Shown in pieces: positions 15,201-24,426 of a stretch of 64,000 nucleotides of DNA. The number at the start of each line of letters is the position of its first letter. Positions within the stretch are counted from its first letter, which is position 1. Position numbers and translations under genes: made by a program. Below the pieces are notes generated by a model that made no database searches, was not told where the DNA came from, and saw only the letters and a list, made by a program, of their open reading frames with translations. Location: positions 124,001-188,000 of the forward strand of contig NZ_JBFANZ010000003.1 in assembly GCF_040659735.1 (NCBI RefSeq), given 5' to 3'. The stretch comes from Micromonospora_I sp040659735 (GTDB lineage: Bacteria > Actinomycetota > Actinomycetes > Mycobacteriales > Micromonosporaceae).

Positions 15201-17963
15201 GTGTCGGCAGGGTTGACGTTGGGGGTGCTGTCGCCGTTCCTCGGCGGCTGGTACTTCGGCGGCATCCTCTCCGGGATCACCGGCGCCGCGACCGCTGCCG
15301 GCGCCAACGTGGTCGCCGTGCAGACCCTCGACGCCGGCACCAACCGGCTGGAACTGCGTGAACCGCCCTCCTTCGCGCACCCCGTCGCGTGGGAGCACGC
15401 GGCCGGTTACATCGTGGTCGCCAACGCCGTGAACGACGCGTACGTCGCCGCCCTGCGGCGCGACGGCAAGCCGGTCGTCGCGATCAGCCACGGCTTTCCC
15501 GGCCTGGACTGCCCCGTCGTCCTTCCCGACAACAGCTCCGGGATCCGGGCGGCGGTGCACCATCTGATCGGACACGGACATCGCAGGGTCGCGTTCGCCG
15601 GGCACCTGGCCGGCGACGACATCCGGGAGCGTCATGAGGCGTACCGGGAGACGCTGCTGGCCGCGGGGATCGACGCAGACCGGTGCCTGACGTTCGACAC
15701 CGGCGACAACCTGGAGTCCGGCGGCGAGCGGGCCGCGCGGTGGATGCTGGCCGCCGGGCTGCCCGCCACGGCGACGATCGCGGCGACCGACTCCACGGCG
15801 CTCGGCCTGATGGCGGCGCTGACTGCCGCCGGCTGCCACCTTCCCCGGGACCAGGCGATCATCGGCTTCGACGATCGGCAGGCCGCCGCCTACGCCACGC
15901 CGACGCTGACCAGCGTGCATCAGCCGCTCAGCGAGATCGGCCGCCGGGCGGTCACCGAGCTGATCCGCCAGGTCAACGACGGCGTACGCGGTCCCGCTCG
16001 GCAGCATGTCGAGACCTCGCTCGTCATCCGCGAGTCCTGCGGCTGCCCGGAAACGGTCACGCCGGAAACGGTGACGCCGGGATCCGGGCTGACGGAGCCC
16101 GCCCGGCCGGCATCAGCCGCCGGATTCGGCACGCTGCCCGCGGCGATGCGGACCCCGGCCGACGCCCGGTTCTCCGAGACCAACCATCTGCAGGCGACGC
16201 TGACCCAGCAGTTCGAGGTGAGCATGGACCTGCTCCGCGGCCACCAGGAGGACCCGCGGCAGCTGGGTTGGCTGGGCCGCACCTCGGCGACCGCGGGCTG
16301 TCTCGCGCTCTGGAGCGGCGAGCACGCCGTCCGGACCGGACGCGATTCGGCACTGGAAATCGCCGGCGTCTTCGCGCGGGACGGGTCCGGCGCGCCGGCA
16401 CCCGTACCCGGAGCGGCGACCACGGTCGCCGCGTTCCCGCCACCGGAGTTCATCGCCCTGGCCGGCGAGCACCCGAACGCGGTCGTCTACGTCGTCCCGA
16501 CGAAGGTCCAGCAGAGCGACTGGGGGCTCCTCGCGATCGTGGACGGGGTGGACCCCCGGGTCGGCACCGGCCGGGAGCCGATCAACCAGTGGGCCGCCCT
16601 GCTCACCGTCGCCCTGGATCACCAGGCGATGCTCGGCACACTGCGTCGGCAGGAGGCGAGGCTGCGCAGCGGGGCGCTCTACGACCACCTGACCGGGCTG
16701 CCGAACCGGGCGCTCTTCCTCGACGAACTCGGCGTCGTGATGCGACGCGGCCAGAACGGATCGGAGCCCGAGTTCGGGGTGCTCTTCCTGGACCTCGACG
16801 ACTTCAAGGTGATCAACGACAGCCTCGGGCACTCGGCCGGTGACGAGTTGCTGGTGCAGGTGGCGGAGCGGATCCGGGCCGGGCTCTCTCCGTCGGACCT
16901 CGCCGCCCGGTTCGGGGGCGACGAGTTCCTGGTGCTGCTCGACGCCATCGGGCATCGGCGCGTCCCGGTCGAGGTCGCCGACCAGCTGCACGCCGCGCTG
17001 GCCCGACCCTTCCCCGTACAGGGACAGGAGGTGGTGATCTCGACCAGCATCGGGATCACCCTCGGCGACCCCCGCTACGACGACCCCGAGGCGCTGGTGC
17101 GCGACGCCGACATCGCGATGTACTCCGCCAAGTCGCGGCGCAAGGGTTCACACGCGATCTTCGACGTGACCATGCACGACCGGGCGGTGAGCCGGCTGCG
17201 CACCGAGACGGAACTGCGGCAGGCGCTCGAACGCGACGAACTGGAGGTGCATTACCAGCCGATCGTGGACCTGCGCACCGGAGAGACGCATGGCTTCGAG
17301 GCCCTGCTCCGGTGGCGTCACCCGACGCGCGGCCTGATCCCGCCCGCCCAGTTCCTCGGCGTCGCCGAGGAGAGCGGCCTGATCCTGCCGATCAGCCGCT
17401 GGGTCCTCGGCGAGTCCTGCCGCCAGCTCGGGATCTGGCAGCGCGTCTGGGGGCGCACCGACCTCCGCATCAGTGTGAACATCTCCGACCGGCAGTTCTG
17501 GCACGACAACCTCGCCGAGGACGTCGACTGGTACCTGCGCCACAACCGGCTCGCCGCCCGTTGCCTCGCGCTGGAGATCACCGAGGGGGTGATCATGCGC
17601 AACATCGATCGGGCGCGCACGATTCTCGAGGAGCTGCACCACCTCGGCTGCGAGGTGCACATCGACGACTTCGGCACCGGCTACTCCTCGCTGGAGGCGC
17701 TGCACCAGCTGCCGATCGACGTACTCAAGATCGACCGGTCGTTCGTCTCCCGCCTCGGCGCCGACCGCAGGAGCGCCGAACTCGTCCGCACGATCGTCCT
17801 GATGGGACACAACCTCGGCCTCGAACTGATCGCCGAGGGCATCGAGACGCCCGCCCAGCGCGACCACATCATGCGCCTCGGTTGTGTCCTCGGTCAGGGC
17901 TACCTGCTCGCCCAGCCGATGCCGGCCGCGCAGGCGGAGGAACAGATCCGCACCTACCGCTGA
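15201..17963 (+). CDS. LacI-type sensor fused to GGDEF and EAL domains
   Basis: This 920-aa protein joins a periplasmic-binding-protein-like ligand sensor to both c-di-GMP enzyme domains. The sensor (~1-290) follows the LacI/GalR effector fold (GHGHRRVAFAG, AIIGFDDRQAA) but has no DNA-binding HTH and no signal peptide, so sensing is cytoplasmic. A CGCPE-type Cys pair and a GAF-sized region follow, then GGDEF (~485-655, RFGGDEFLVLL, intact) and EAL (~670-915, GFEALLRW, DDFGTGYSSLE, intact). The RxxD inhibitory site is replaced by SPSD. GTG 15201 with GGGAGG 10 nt upstream is preferred; an in-frame GTG/ATG at 15144/15147 is possible. The 3' end overlaps the convergent sugC by 10 bp. Confidence 0.9.
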   Translation: MSAGLTLGVLSPFLGGWYFGGILSGITGAATAAGANVVAVQTLDAGTNRLELREPPSFAHPVAWEHAAGYIVVANAVNDAYVAALRRDGKPVVAISHGFPGLDCPVVLPDNSSGIRAAVHHLIGHGHRRVAFAGHLAGDDIRERHEAYRETLLAAGIDADRCLTFDTGDNLESGGERAARWMLAAGLPATATIAATDSTALGLMAALTAAGCHLPRDQAIIGFDDRQAAAYATPTLTSVHQPLSEIGRRAVTELIRQVNDGVRGPARQHVETSLVIRESCGCPETVTPETVTPGSGLTEPARPASAAGFGTLPAAMRTPADARFSETNHLQATLTQQFEVSMDLLRGHQEDPRQLGWLGRTSATAGCLALWSGEHAVRTGRDSALEIAGVFARDGSGAPAPVPGAATTVAAFPPPEFIALAGEHPNAVVYVVPTKVQQSDWGLLAIVDGVDPRVGTGREPINQWAALLTVALDHQAMLGTLRRQEARLRSGALYDHLTGLPNRALFLDELGVVMRRGQNGSEPEFGVLFLDLDDFKVINDSLGHSAGDELLVQVAERIRAGLSPSDLAARFGGDEFLVLLDAIGHRRVPVEVADQLHAALARPFPVQGQEVVISTSIGITLGDPRYDDPEALVRDADIAMYSAKSRRKGSHAIFDVTMHDRAVSRLRTETELRQALERDELEVHYQPIVDLRTGETHGFEALLRWRHPTRGLIPPAQFLGVAEESGLILPISRWVLGESCRQLGIWQRVWGRTDLRISVNISDRQFWHDNLAEDVDWYLRHNRLAARCLALEITEGVIMRNIDRARTILEELHHLGCEVHIDDFGTGYSSLEALHQLPIDVLKIDRSFVSRLGADRRSAELVRTIVLMGHNLGLELIAEGIETPAQRDHIMRLGCVLGQGYLLAQPMPAAQAEEQIRTYR

Positions 17964-19159
17964 GCGGGTTCGTCGACCGCCACGTCGAGCGTGAGGTTCC
18001 GCCCGTTGTTCGGATCGAACAGGTGGACCTTGTCCAGGTTGAACCAGACCCGCCGCGGCTCACCTTCCCGTACGGACGACTCGGCCGACAGGCGGGTGAC
18101 CAGGTTCGACCCGGACGAGGGCAGTTCGCCCGCGCCCGCGTCGGCGGCCAACTCCTCCAGCTCGGCCGCGCTGGCCCGCTCCCCCTCCAGCGAGAAGTAC
18201 ACGTACTTGTCCGAGCCCATCGATTCGACGAGATCGACCGACGCCTCGAACTCCGCTCCCCGGTCCCGCGCCTCATCGTCGACGAGCGCGGCGTCCTCGA
18301 AGTGCTCGGGGCGGATGCCCAGGATCAGCTCCCGCGACCCGTCGCCCGCGTCGAGCGCGCTGCGGATCCGTCCGTCCACCGGCAGATCACCGACGGCCGT
18401 ACGCAGGTGTCCGTCCTCCACCACGGCGTGCAGGAAGTTCATCGAGGGTGAGCCGATGAAGCCGGCGACGAAGAGGTTGTTCGGCCGGTCGTACAGCTCC
18501 TGCGGCTCGCCGACCTGCTGGATCGCCCCGCCCCGCATGATCACCACCCGGTCGCCGAGCGTCATCGCCTCGGTCTGATCGTGCGTGACGTAGACGGTGG
18601 TCGTGCCGAGCCGCTTCTGCAGCCGGGACACCACCGTGCGCATCTGCACCCGCAGCTTCGCGTCCAGGTTGGACAGCGGCTCGTCCATCAGGAACGCCTT
18701 GGGGCTGCGCACGATCGCCCGCCCCATCGCGACCCGCTGCCGTTGGCCGCCGGAGAGGTTGGCCGGCTTGCGGTCCAGCAGCGGGGTCAGCTCCAGCACC
18801 TTCGCCGCCTCCTCGACCTTCTGGTCGATCTCGGCCTTGCTCAGCTTCGCCAGCTTCAGCGGGAAGCCCATGTTCTCCCGCACCGTCATGTTCGGATACA
18901 GCGCGTACGACTGGAACACCATCGCGATGTCCCGGTCACGCGGCGCCTTGTCGTTGACGGTCTGACCGCCGATGCGCAGCTCGCCCGAGCTGATGTCCTC
19001 CAACCCGGCGATCATGTTGAGCGTCGTCGACTTACCGCACCCCGACGGCCCGACCAGGATCACGAACTCGCCGTCGGCGATCTCGAGGTCGACGTCGCGC
19101 ACCGCGACGGTCCCGTCCGGATATTTCTTGCTCACCTTGTCCAGCACGATGTCAGCCAC
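17954..19159 (-). CDS. sugC: Sugar ABC importer ATPase, SugC/MsiK type
   Basis: This 401-aa ATPase has Walker A GPSGCGKST (~38-46), Q-loop FQSYALYP, signature LSGGQRQRV, Walker B FLMDEP and an H-loop THDQ. A C-terminal OB/TOBE regulatory part (~240-390) is typical of the MalK/UgpC/MsiK group. It is the last gene of lpqY-sugA-sugB-sugC. It is the only sugar-importer ATPase in the window, so it may also energise the ATPase-less NgcEFG systems, as MsiK does in Streptomyces. GTG 19159 is preceded by AGGTGG. The stop lies within the convergent GGDEF-EAL gene. Confidence 0.93.
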   Translation of the reverse strand: MADIVLDKVSKKYPDGTVAVRDVDLEIADGEFVILVGPSGCGKSTTLNMIAGLEDISSGELRIGGQTVNDKAPRDRDIAMVFQSYALYPNMTVRENMGFPLKLAKLSKAEIDQKVEEAAKVLELTPLLDRKPANLSGGQRQRVAMGRAIVRSPKAFLMDEPLSNLDAKLRVQMRTVVSRLQKRLGTTTVYVTHDQTEAMTLGDRVVIMRGGAIQQVGEPQELYDRPNNLFVAGFIGSPSMNFLHAVVEDGHLRTAVGDLPVDGRIRSALDAGDGSRELILGIRPEHFEDAALVDDEARDRGAEFEASVDLVESMGSDKYVYFSLEGERASAAELEELAADAGAGELPSSGSNLVTRLSAESSVREGEPRRVWFNLDKVHLFDPNNGRNLTLDVAVDEPAQR

Positions 19160-19170
19160 GAGCTACCCAC

Positions 19171-20010
19171 CTAACCCTTGACGGCGCCGGACGTCAGACC
19201 CGAGACGATGCGGCGCTGGAAGAAGAGCACGAACAGAATGATCGGAATGGTGATCACCACGGCGGCCGCGGCGATCGCCCCGGTCGGGTCCTCGAACTGG
19301 GACGCGCCGGTGAAGAACGACAACGCGACCGGCACGGTGCGGGACCGCTCCGTGGAGGTCAGCGAGATCGCGAAGAGGAAATCGTTCCAGCAGAAGATGA
19401 AGACCAGGATCGCCGTGGTGAACACCCCGGGCGCCGCGAGCGGCGCGATCACCTTGCGGAACGCCTGTCCCTGGGTCGCCCCGTCCATCTTCGCGGCCTT
19501 CTCCAGATCCCACGGGATCTGCTTGAAGAACGCCGACAGCGTGTAGATCGCCAGCGGCAGCGCGAAGGTGATGTACGGGAGGATCAGTCCCGGCCAGGTG
19601 TCGAAGAGCCCCAGCTTCCGTTCGATCTCGAACAGCGGCGACACCAGCGAGACCTGGGGGAACATCGCGATCAGCAGGGAGACGCCGACCAGCAGCTTCT
19701 TGCCGGGAAAGTCCAGCCGCGCGATGGCGTACGCGGCCATCGTCCCGAGGACCACCGCGACGGTCGTCGCGATCAGCGCGATGCCGATCGAGTTGGCCAG
19801 GGCCCGGACGAACTGGTCCGTCCGGAAGATGGTGCGGTAGTTGTCGAGCGTCCACTCCTGGGGGATGAAGTTGCCGTCGGTGAGCGTGGCCGTCGTCTTG
19901 AACGACAGCGACGCGATCCAGAGCACCGGAACCAGCGCGAAGACCACAACGACCAGGTCGAGCATTCCCCAGCGCCATTTCGCGCCGGCGGTCGTGTCGA
20001 GGCTCGCCAT
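19171..20010 (-). CDS. sugB: Trehalose-type ABC importer permease SugB
   Basis: This 279-aa MalG-type permease has six predicted membrane helices and the EAA loop (KMDGATQGQAFRKVIAPL) that docks to the ATPase. The ATG at 20010 overlaps the sugA stop as TGATG, so the two permeases are translationally coupled. Gene order matches the mycobacterial lpqY-sugABC operon. Substrate specificity lies with LpqY; trehalose is the likely but unproven ligand. Confidence 0.92.
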   Translation of the reverse strand: MASLDTTAGAKWRWGMLDLVVVVFALVPVLWIASLSFKTTATLTDGNFIPQEWTLDNYRTIFRTDQFVRALANSIGIALIATTVAVVLGTMAAYAIARLDFPGKKLLVGVSLLIAMFPQVSLVSPLFEIERKLGLFDTWPGLILPYITFALPLAIYTLSAFFKQIPWDLEKAAKMDGATQGQAFRKVIAPLAAPGVFTTAILVFIFCWNDFLFAISLTSTERSRTVPVALSFFTGASQFEDPTGAIAAAAVVITIPIILFVLFFQRRIVSGLTSGAVKG

Positions 20011-20966
20011 CAGCGCCTCCCCTCGTCGGCGCTACCGGGGGCAGCGGTGCCGAACAACTTGACGAAGACGAACGCGATGACCGCCACCGCGAGGAAGATG
20101 AGCACCGACATCGTCGACCCGATGCCGAGGTTCAACCCCCTGAGCAGGTTGTTGTAGGCGAGCATCGAGATCGAGGACGTCTCGTTGGCGCCGGCGGTCA
20201 GCACGTAGATGTTGTCGAAGACCCGGAACGCGTCGAGCGTGCGGAACAGCAGCGCCACCAGGATCGCCGGCTTCATCACCGGCAGCATCACCTTGGTGAA
20301 GCGTTGCCACGCCGTTGCCCCGTCCATCGAGGCGGCCTTGAGCAGGTCCTCCGGGACGAGCGCGAGCCCGGCCATGAGCAGCAGCGCCATGAACGGCGTG
20401 GTCTTCCAGATCTCGGCCAGCATGATGATCGCCAGCGCGCTGGCCTTCTCGGTCAGCGGCGCGCCGTCCCCGAACAGGGTCGCCAGGTAGCCGGTCTTCG
20501 GCGTCCACGCGTAGCGCCACGAGAACGCCGCCACGACCGTGACGATCCCGTACGGGATGAGGGCGGCCGTGCGGACCAGCCCGCGCCCGATGATGGTGCG
20601 GTGCATGATGATCGCCAGCCCCATGCCGAGCACGAGCTCGACGGCGACCGTCACGACGGTGATCAGCACGGTGACGCCGAACGCCGTCCACCAGTACTGG
20701 TTGGTCAGCACCGTCACGTAGTTGTCCAGGCCGACGAACTTGCGCTGGTCGGGAAACTTCAGGTCGAAGCGCTGCAGCGACAGCCAGACCGAGTAGAGGA
20801 TCGGGTACGCGGTCACCGCCACCATCACGAACGCGGCCGGCGCGCAGAGCAACCAGCCCAACCGCCGCTCGGCCTTCTTCCCTTCGCTCAGTGGCGCCCT
20901 GCCGCGCGCGCCCCTGGCGTGCCGCGCTTCGTCGCCGGCCTGCCCGGTCTTCTCGATCACGGTCAC
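20010..20966 (-). CDS. sugA: Trehalose-type ABC importer permease SugA
   Basis: This 318-aa MalF-type permease has a charged cytoplasmic N-terminus (~40 residues), six helices starting at LGWLLCAPAAFVMVAV, and the EAA loop (SMDGATAWQRFTKVMLP). The GTG at 20966 overlaps the lpqY stop in GTGA; the frame runs further upstream but inside lpqY. It forms the heterodimeric channel with SugB. Confidence 0.92.
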   Translation of the reverse strand: MTVIEKTGQAGDEARHARGARGRAPLSEGKKAERRLGWLLCAPAAFVMVAVTAYPILYSVWLSLQRFDLKFPDQRKFVGLDNYVTVLTNQYWWTAFGVTVLITVVTVAVELVLGMGLAIIMHRTIIGRGLVRTAALIPYGIVTVVAAFSWRYAWTPKTGYLATLFGDGAPLTEKASALAIIMLAEIWKTTPFMALLLMAGLALVPEDLLKAASMDGATAWQRFTKVMLPVMKPAILVALLFRTLDAFRVFDNIYVLTAGANETSSISMLAYNNLLRGLNLGIGSTMSVLIFLAVAVIAFVFVKLFGTAAPGSADEGRR

Positions 20967-22252
20967 GGGAGCACTCCCTTCGACTCGAGCGCGTCCTGGA
21001 TCGCCGAGCGCAACTGCGCAGCGGTCCGCTCCGGCGTGATCGCCGAGGCCGGCGACAGCGTCGCGGACATCACGGTGGAGAGGTTCTGGTACGCCGGCGT
21101 CAGCGGCCGGAGCGCCGGGTCCTTCAACTCGGCGAGGATCTCGTCCTTCATCGGATACGCCTTGGCCATCTCCGGGTCGGCGTAGATGCTCTCGATCGTC
21201 GGGGGCACCCCGTCGTTGATCGCGGAGAACTTCTGGTGCTCGGCGTCGCGCAGGCACGACGCCGCGTCGAACGACTCCTGCGGGTGCCGGGAGTACGCCG
21301 AGACGGCCAGGTTGTACCCGCCGATCGTCACCCGGCTGGGGGTGCCGGCGTCGACCGCGGGATAGCGCGCCCAGGCGACCTTTTTCGCGAGTTCCGGGGC
21401 GCCCTTCTGCAACGCGGGGTAGACGAAGGGCCAGTTGATCTGGAAGGCGGCGTCACCGGACTCGAACTGCAGCCGGGCGTCGTCTTCGAGGGTGTTGCTG
21501 AACGACGGGTTCGTCACGCCGGAGGTGGCGAAGCGCCGCAGCAGCTCGAGCGCCTTGACGGCACCGGCGTCGAAGACCGCCTCGCCGCCGTCGTCGCTGA
21601 GGATTTTGCCACCGGCGCTGGCCGTCATCGTGTTGTAGAGAACGACCAGGCCCTCGTACTGGGCGCCCATCGTGATGACCTGGTACGGCTTTCCCTGCGC
21701 CTTGAGGTCCTGGGCCGTCCTGATCACCTCGTCCCAGGTCTTCGGCGGCTGCTCGACGAGGTCCGTGCGGTACCAGAGCAGCTGCGTGTTCGTGTTCTTC
21801 GGCGCCGCGTAGAGCTTGCCCTGGTAGCGCGCCGTCTCCAGCGGTCCGGGCAGGGTGCCCTTCTCCGCCGCGGCACGTCGCTCACCCGTCCATTCCCGCA
21901 GCCACTTCGCGCTGGCGAATTCGTGGGTCCAGGTGACGTCGAGGCCGAGGATGTCCATGCCGGGGTCCTGCGCCGCGAGCCGCCGGACCATCTGCACCCG
22001 CTGGTCGTCCGCCGGGCGCGGCAGCACCTCGTAGTTGATCCGGTAGCGGCCGGCCGCCTTGACGTTGCAGTCGTCGACCACCTTCTGCAGGTTCTCTTCC
22101 GGCCCGTAGTAGAGATTGACGGTGGGCGTACCGCCGCCGCCGTCGCCGGAGCCGCACGCGGCCAACGGCGCCACCACCGTGACCGCGGCCGCCGCCGCGA
22201 TCATCCGGGCGCGCCGACCCCATCGGGAGCGTCCCCGCTCGAGTCCGCTCAT
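20963..22252 (-). CDS. lpqY: LpqY-like trehalose-binding lipoprotein
   Basis: This 429-aa solute-binding lipoprotein has a lipobox ending at Cys33 (PLAAC). The sequence follows mycobacterial LpqY closely by eye: LDVTWTHEFA, YAAPKNTNTQLLWYR, EGLVVLYNT, INWPFVYPAL, RVTIGGYNLAVS and AKYPM-like segments in the same order. The gene leads the operon lpqY-sugA-sugB-sugC, which in mycobacteria imports trehalose. The ATG at 22252 is chosen because GGAGG lies just upstream and the signal peptide starts there; a longer frame starts 84 bp earlier. Trehalose as ligand is inferred by homology only. Confidence 0.9.
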   Translation of the reverse strand: MSGLERGRSRWGRRARMIAAAAAVTVVAPLAACGSGDGGGGTPTVNLYYGPEENLQKVVDDCNVKAAGRYRINYEVLPRPADDQRVQMVRRLAAQDPGMDILGLDVTWTHEFASAKWLREWTGERRAAAEKGTLPGPLETARYQGKLYAAPKNTNTQLLWYRTDLVEQPPKTWDEVIRTAQDLKAQGKPYQVITMGAQYEGLVVLYNTMTASAGGKILSDDGGEAVFDAGAVKALELLRRFATSGVTNPSFSNTLEDDARLQFESGDAAFQINWPFVYPALQKGAPELAKKVAWARYPAVDAGTPSRVTIGGYNLAVSAYSRHPQESFDAASCLRDAEHQKFSAINDGVPPTIESIYADPEMAKAYPMKDEILAELKDPALRPLTPAYQNLSTVMSATLSPASAITPERTAAQLRSAIQDALESKGVLP

Positions 22253-22605
22253 TCCTCCCGCCTCCTTCGGACGCCACGCCGGGCTGGGGGATGTGTGCCC
22301 CGGCGCACGGCGAAAGACCCGCACTCCGGCCCGCACCGCTGATGCGGCGGGCGGTGGGCGCGTGTCGTGGTGCCCCCTACTGCCCGAACCACGGAAAGAT
22401 CAAACGCGATGTAACCGTGTGTCACGTCACCCGGTAGTGCCAACTGTGCACGAACGGACGCTGTCCGCGCGGCGACGGCCGTCGGTACGGTCGAGCCACC
22501 CGTTGTCGCCGCCGACGCCGACACGCTCTTCCGCACGGGCGCGGTTCTCCGCCCCCCAGTCCCCGCCGCTCCGCCGCCCGGAGCGTCGTGCCGAGGAGGT
22601 GCGTC
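22253..22605. other. Divergent intergenic region, lpqY / RusA-like gene
   Basis: These 353 bp hold the promoters of two divergent genes. The stretch 22390-22455 is less GC-rich and has TGTCACGTCAC and AACTGTGCAC elements, but I cannot assign a promoter or a LacI-type operator. No gene or repeat is supported. Confidence 0.4.
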
Positions 22606-23037
22606 ATGCACGACGTCCGCACACGCGCGCTGTCGTTCGAGGTGCCCGGCCTGCCGCCGCTCAAGAACGAGGCGCTCTCCATGCTCGCCGCCGGCCACCG
22701 TCAGGCCGGTCGGGTGCGCGCCCTCCTGCAGGCGGCGTGCACGGCCTCGCAGCGCAGCGGCTGGACGCCGCTGACCGAGCCGGTCGCGCTGGAGGTGGTG
22801 CTGCGCTGCCCACCCAGTCACCCGTCCGGGGATGCGTCGAACTTCCTCGGCGGGATCGGCGACGTGCTGCAAGATAAGAGGCGGGCACGCGTCAGCAGCC
22901 TGACCCATCTCGGGGTACTGGTCGACGTCGCGCTCTACATCGATGACCGTCAGATCCGGCAGATCTCCTACCGTGAGGAGACGGCCGACGAGCCGTCATA
23001 CCTGGTACGGGTCGCCACACTGCCTCAGGTGGGGTGA
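22606..23037 (+). CDS. RusA-like (Holliday-junction resolvase fold) protein
   Basis: This 143-aa protein has the outline of RusA-family endonucleases: an N-terminal FEVPGLPPLKNE strand matching the GxPxxKxR opening, a central GDASNFLGGIGDVL in place of the family's GDxDNLxKxxxDAL, and a late YIDDRQI matching the conserved acidic pair. The central motif has lost one Asp and the Lys, so activity is uncertain. A strong ribosome site (GAGGAGG) supports ATG 22606. It lies in ordinary chromosomal surroundings, not next to phage genes. Another reading is an unrelated conserved actinobacterial protein. Confidence 0.55.
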   Translation: MHDVRTRALSFEVPGLPPLKNEALSMLAAGHRQAGRVRALLQAACTASQRSGWTPLTEPVALEVVLRCPPSHPSGDASNFLGGIGDVLQDKRRARVSSLTHLGVLVDVALYIDDRQIRQISYREETADEPSYLVRVATLPQVG

Positions 23038-23117
23038 GCCGACGGCGCCCGGCGGGGCGTGGTTTGGCGCGGCCGCAGTTCCGGGTACGGCGGGACCCGA
23101 ACGAAGGGAGGGAGCCC

Positions 23118-23393
23118 ATGTCCGAGCCGCACATCACGCTCGACCCCGCCGGTCTCAACCCGGTCGAGGAGAAGCTGCGCGGTCCACTGGAGGACCAGCT
23201 GACCTCGGCGCTGCAGGCCGCCGCCGACCGGGTGCGCAACACCTACGGCGGCGAGCCGGTGGAGACGGTCTGCCAGCGGCTGCTCGACGAGACCAGGGCC
23301 GGGCTCCATCCCGACATCGCCGCGGGCTTCGACCCCAACATGGACGAGTTCTGCCGGGTGGCCGTGGCGATCGTCCGCGGCAAGGTCGGCTAG
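23118..23393 (+). CDS. Small acidic conserved protein, function unknown
   Basis: This 91-aa soluble, acidic, mostly helical protein (VEEKLRGPLEDQLTSALQ, DEFCRVAVAIVRGKVG) has a strong ribosome site (GGGAGGG) before ATG 23118. I know no named domain for it. It lies 80 bp downstream of the RusA-like gene in the same direction and may share its transcript. Its TAG stop shares the CTAG palindrome with the stop of the convergent oxidase gene. Confidence 0.65.
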   Translation: MSEPHITLDPAGLNPVEEKLRGPLEDQLTSALQAAADRVRNTYGGEPVETVCQRLLDETRAGLHPDIAAGFDPNMDEFCRVAVAIVRGKVG

Positions 23394-24361
23394 GACCGGC
23401 TGGCACCGGGCCCGGGCTCCGCGGCCAGGGCGGCGACCTCGTCGGCGCAACCCCAACTGAGCGTCATGCCGGCGCCCCCGTGCCCGTAGTCGTGGATCAA
23501 CCTGACCCCGCCGGGTAGCCCGTCCGGGTCCACGGCCACCCGCGCTCCGCCGTGCCGTGCCGGCCGCAGGCCGACGAGTTGCGCGCGCACCGGGGCTCCG
23601 GTCAGCTCCGGCACCAGGGCGGCGCAGCGCTCGATGATGGCCTGGCCGGTCGCGGCGTCGGGGACGACATCGGTCTCCATCGGTTCGAACGTGCCGCCGA
23701 GCACCACGTCGCGGCTGCGCGGGTGGATGTAGGTCGGGCCGGCCGGGTTCTCCTCGTCGCGTACCGAGACGACCAGGCCGGGGTTGTCGACCAGGACTAT
23801 CTGACCCCGCACCGGATGCACCGCCGGGTCGTCGGCGAGCTTGCCGGCCGCCAGCCCGGTGGCGTTGACGATCACGGGCGCCAGCTGGGCCACGTCGGCC
23901 AGGCGCGCGACCAAGCGTCGCAGCACCGCTCCCCCGGCCGCCGTCACCTGCTCGATGAGCCACGGCAGGTAGCGCGCCATCTCGACCGACGGCGCCGGGT
24001 GCCGCCATTCGCCCACGTACCCGGCGGGCGGCGGGGCCGCGCGGAAGTCCCGCAGCCCCTCAGCCCACCACGGCACGGGCGTCTCGGCCCGCAGCAACAT
24101 CCGGGTCGGCCGCATCACCACCCCGGGCACGCCCCGCGCGGCCTGCTCGGCGAACTCGTCGAAGCTCCGGCGCGCCCAGCCGAGCACCCGAGGATCGCCG
24201 GTGGTGCGGGTGGGATACCAGACCGCGGCGGCGATCCAGGACACCGTCGCCGAGGGTTCGCCGGCGGTGAGCACGGCGACCCGCGCGCCCGCCGCCTGCA
24301 ACCGGGCCGCGCATGTCAGCCCGACGATCCCGGCTCCGACAACCACCACGTCGAACATCAC
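23390..24361 (-). CDS. FAD-dependent D-amino-acid oxidase
   Basis: This 323-aa flavoprotein has the Rossmann dinucleotide motif VVVGAGIVGL at the N-terminus and the DAO signature HDYGHGGAGMTLSWG near the C-terminus. GLRPAR carries the Arg expected to bind substrate carboxylate. It should oxidise a neutral or basic D-amino acid to the keto acid with peroxide release. It is divergent from a LysR regulator across 101 bp containing a perfect T-N11-A palindrome, so LysR control is likely. Start ATG 24361 is followed by a second ATG three bases on. Confidence 0.9.
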   Translation of the reverse strand: MMFDVVVVGAGIVGLTCAARLQAAGARVAVLTAGEPSATVSWIAAAVWYPTRTTGDPRVLGWARRSFDEFAEQAARGVPGVVMRPTRMLLRAETPVPWWAEGLRDFRAAPPPAGYVGEWRHPAPSVEMARYLPWLIEQVTAAGGAVLRRLVARLADVAQLAPVIVNATGLAAGKLADDPAVHPVRGQIVLVDNPGLVVSVRDEENPAGPTYIHPRSRDVVLGGTFEPMETDVVPDAATGQAIIERCAALVPELTGAPVRAQLVGLRPARHGGARVAVDPDGLPGGVRLIHDYGHGGAGMTLSWGCADEVAALAAEPGPGASRS

Positions 24362-24426
24362 GCACCTCCGTGCTCCTGGGGTCTTCCAGGCAACCGCGCG
24401 CGGAACGCGTTGTCCAAGACGCTTTT

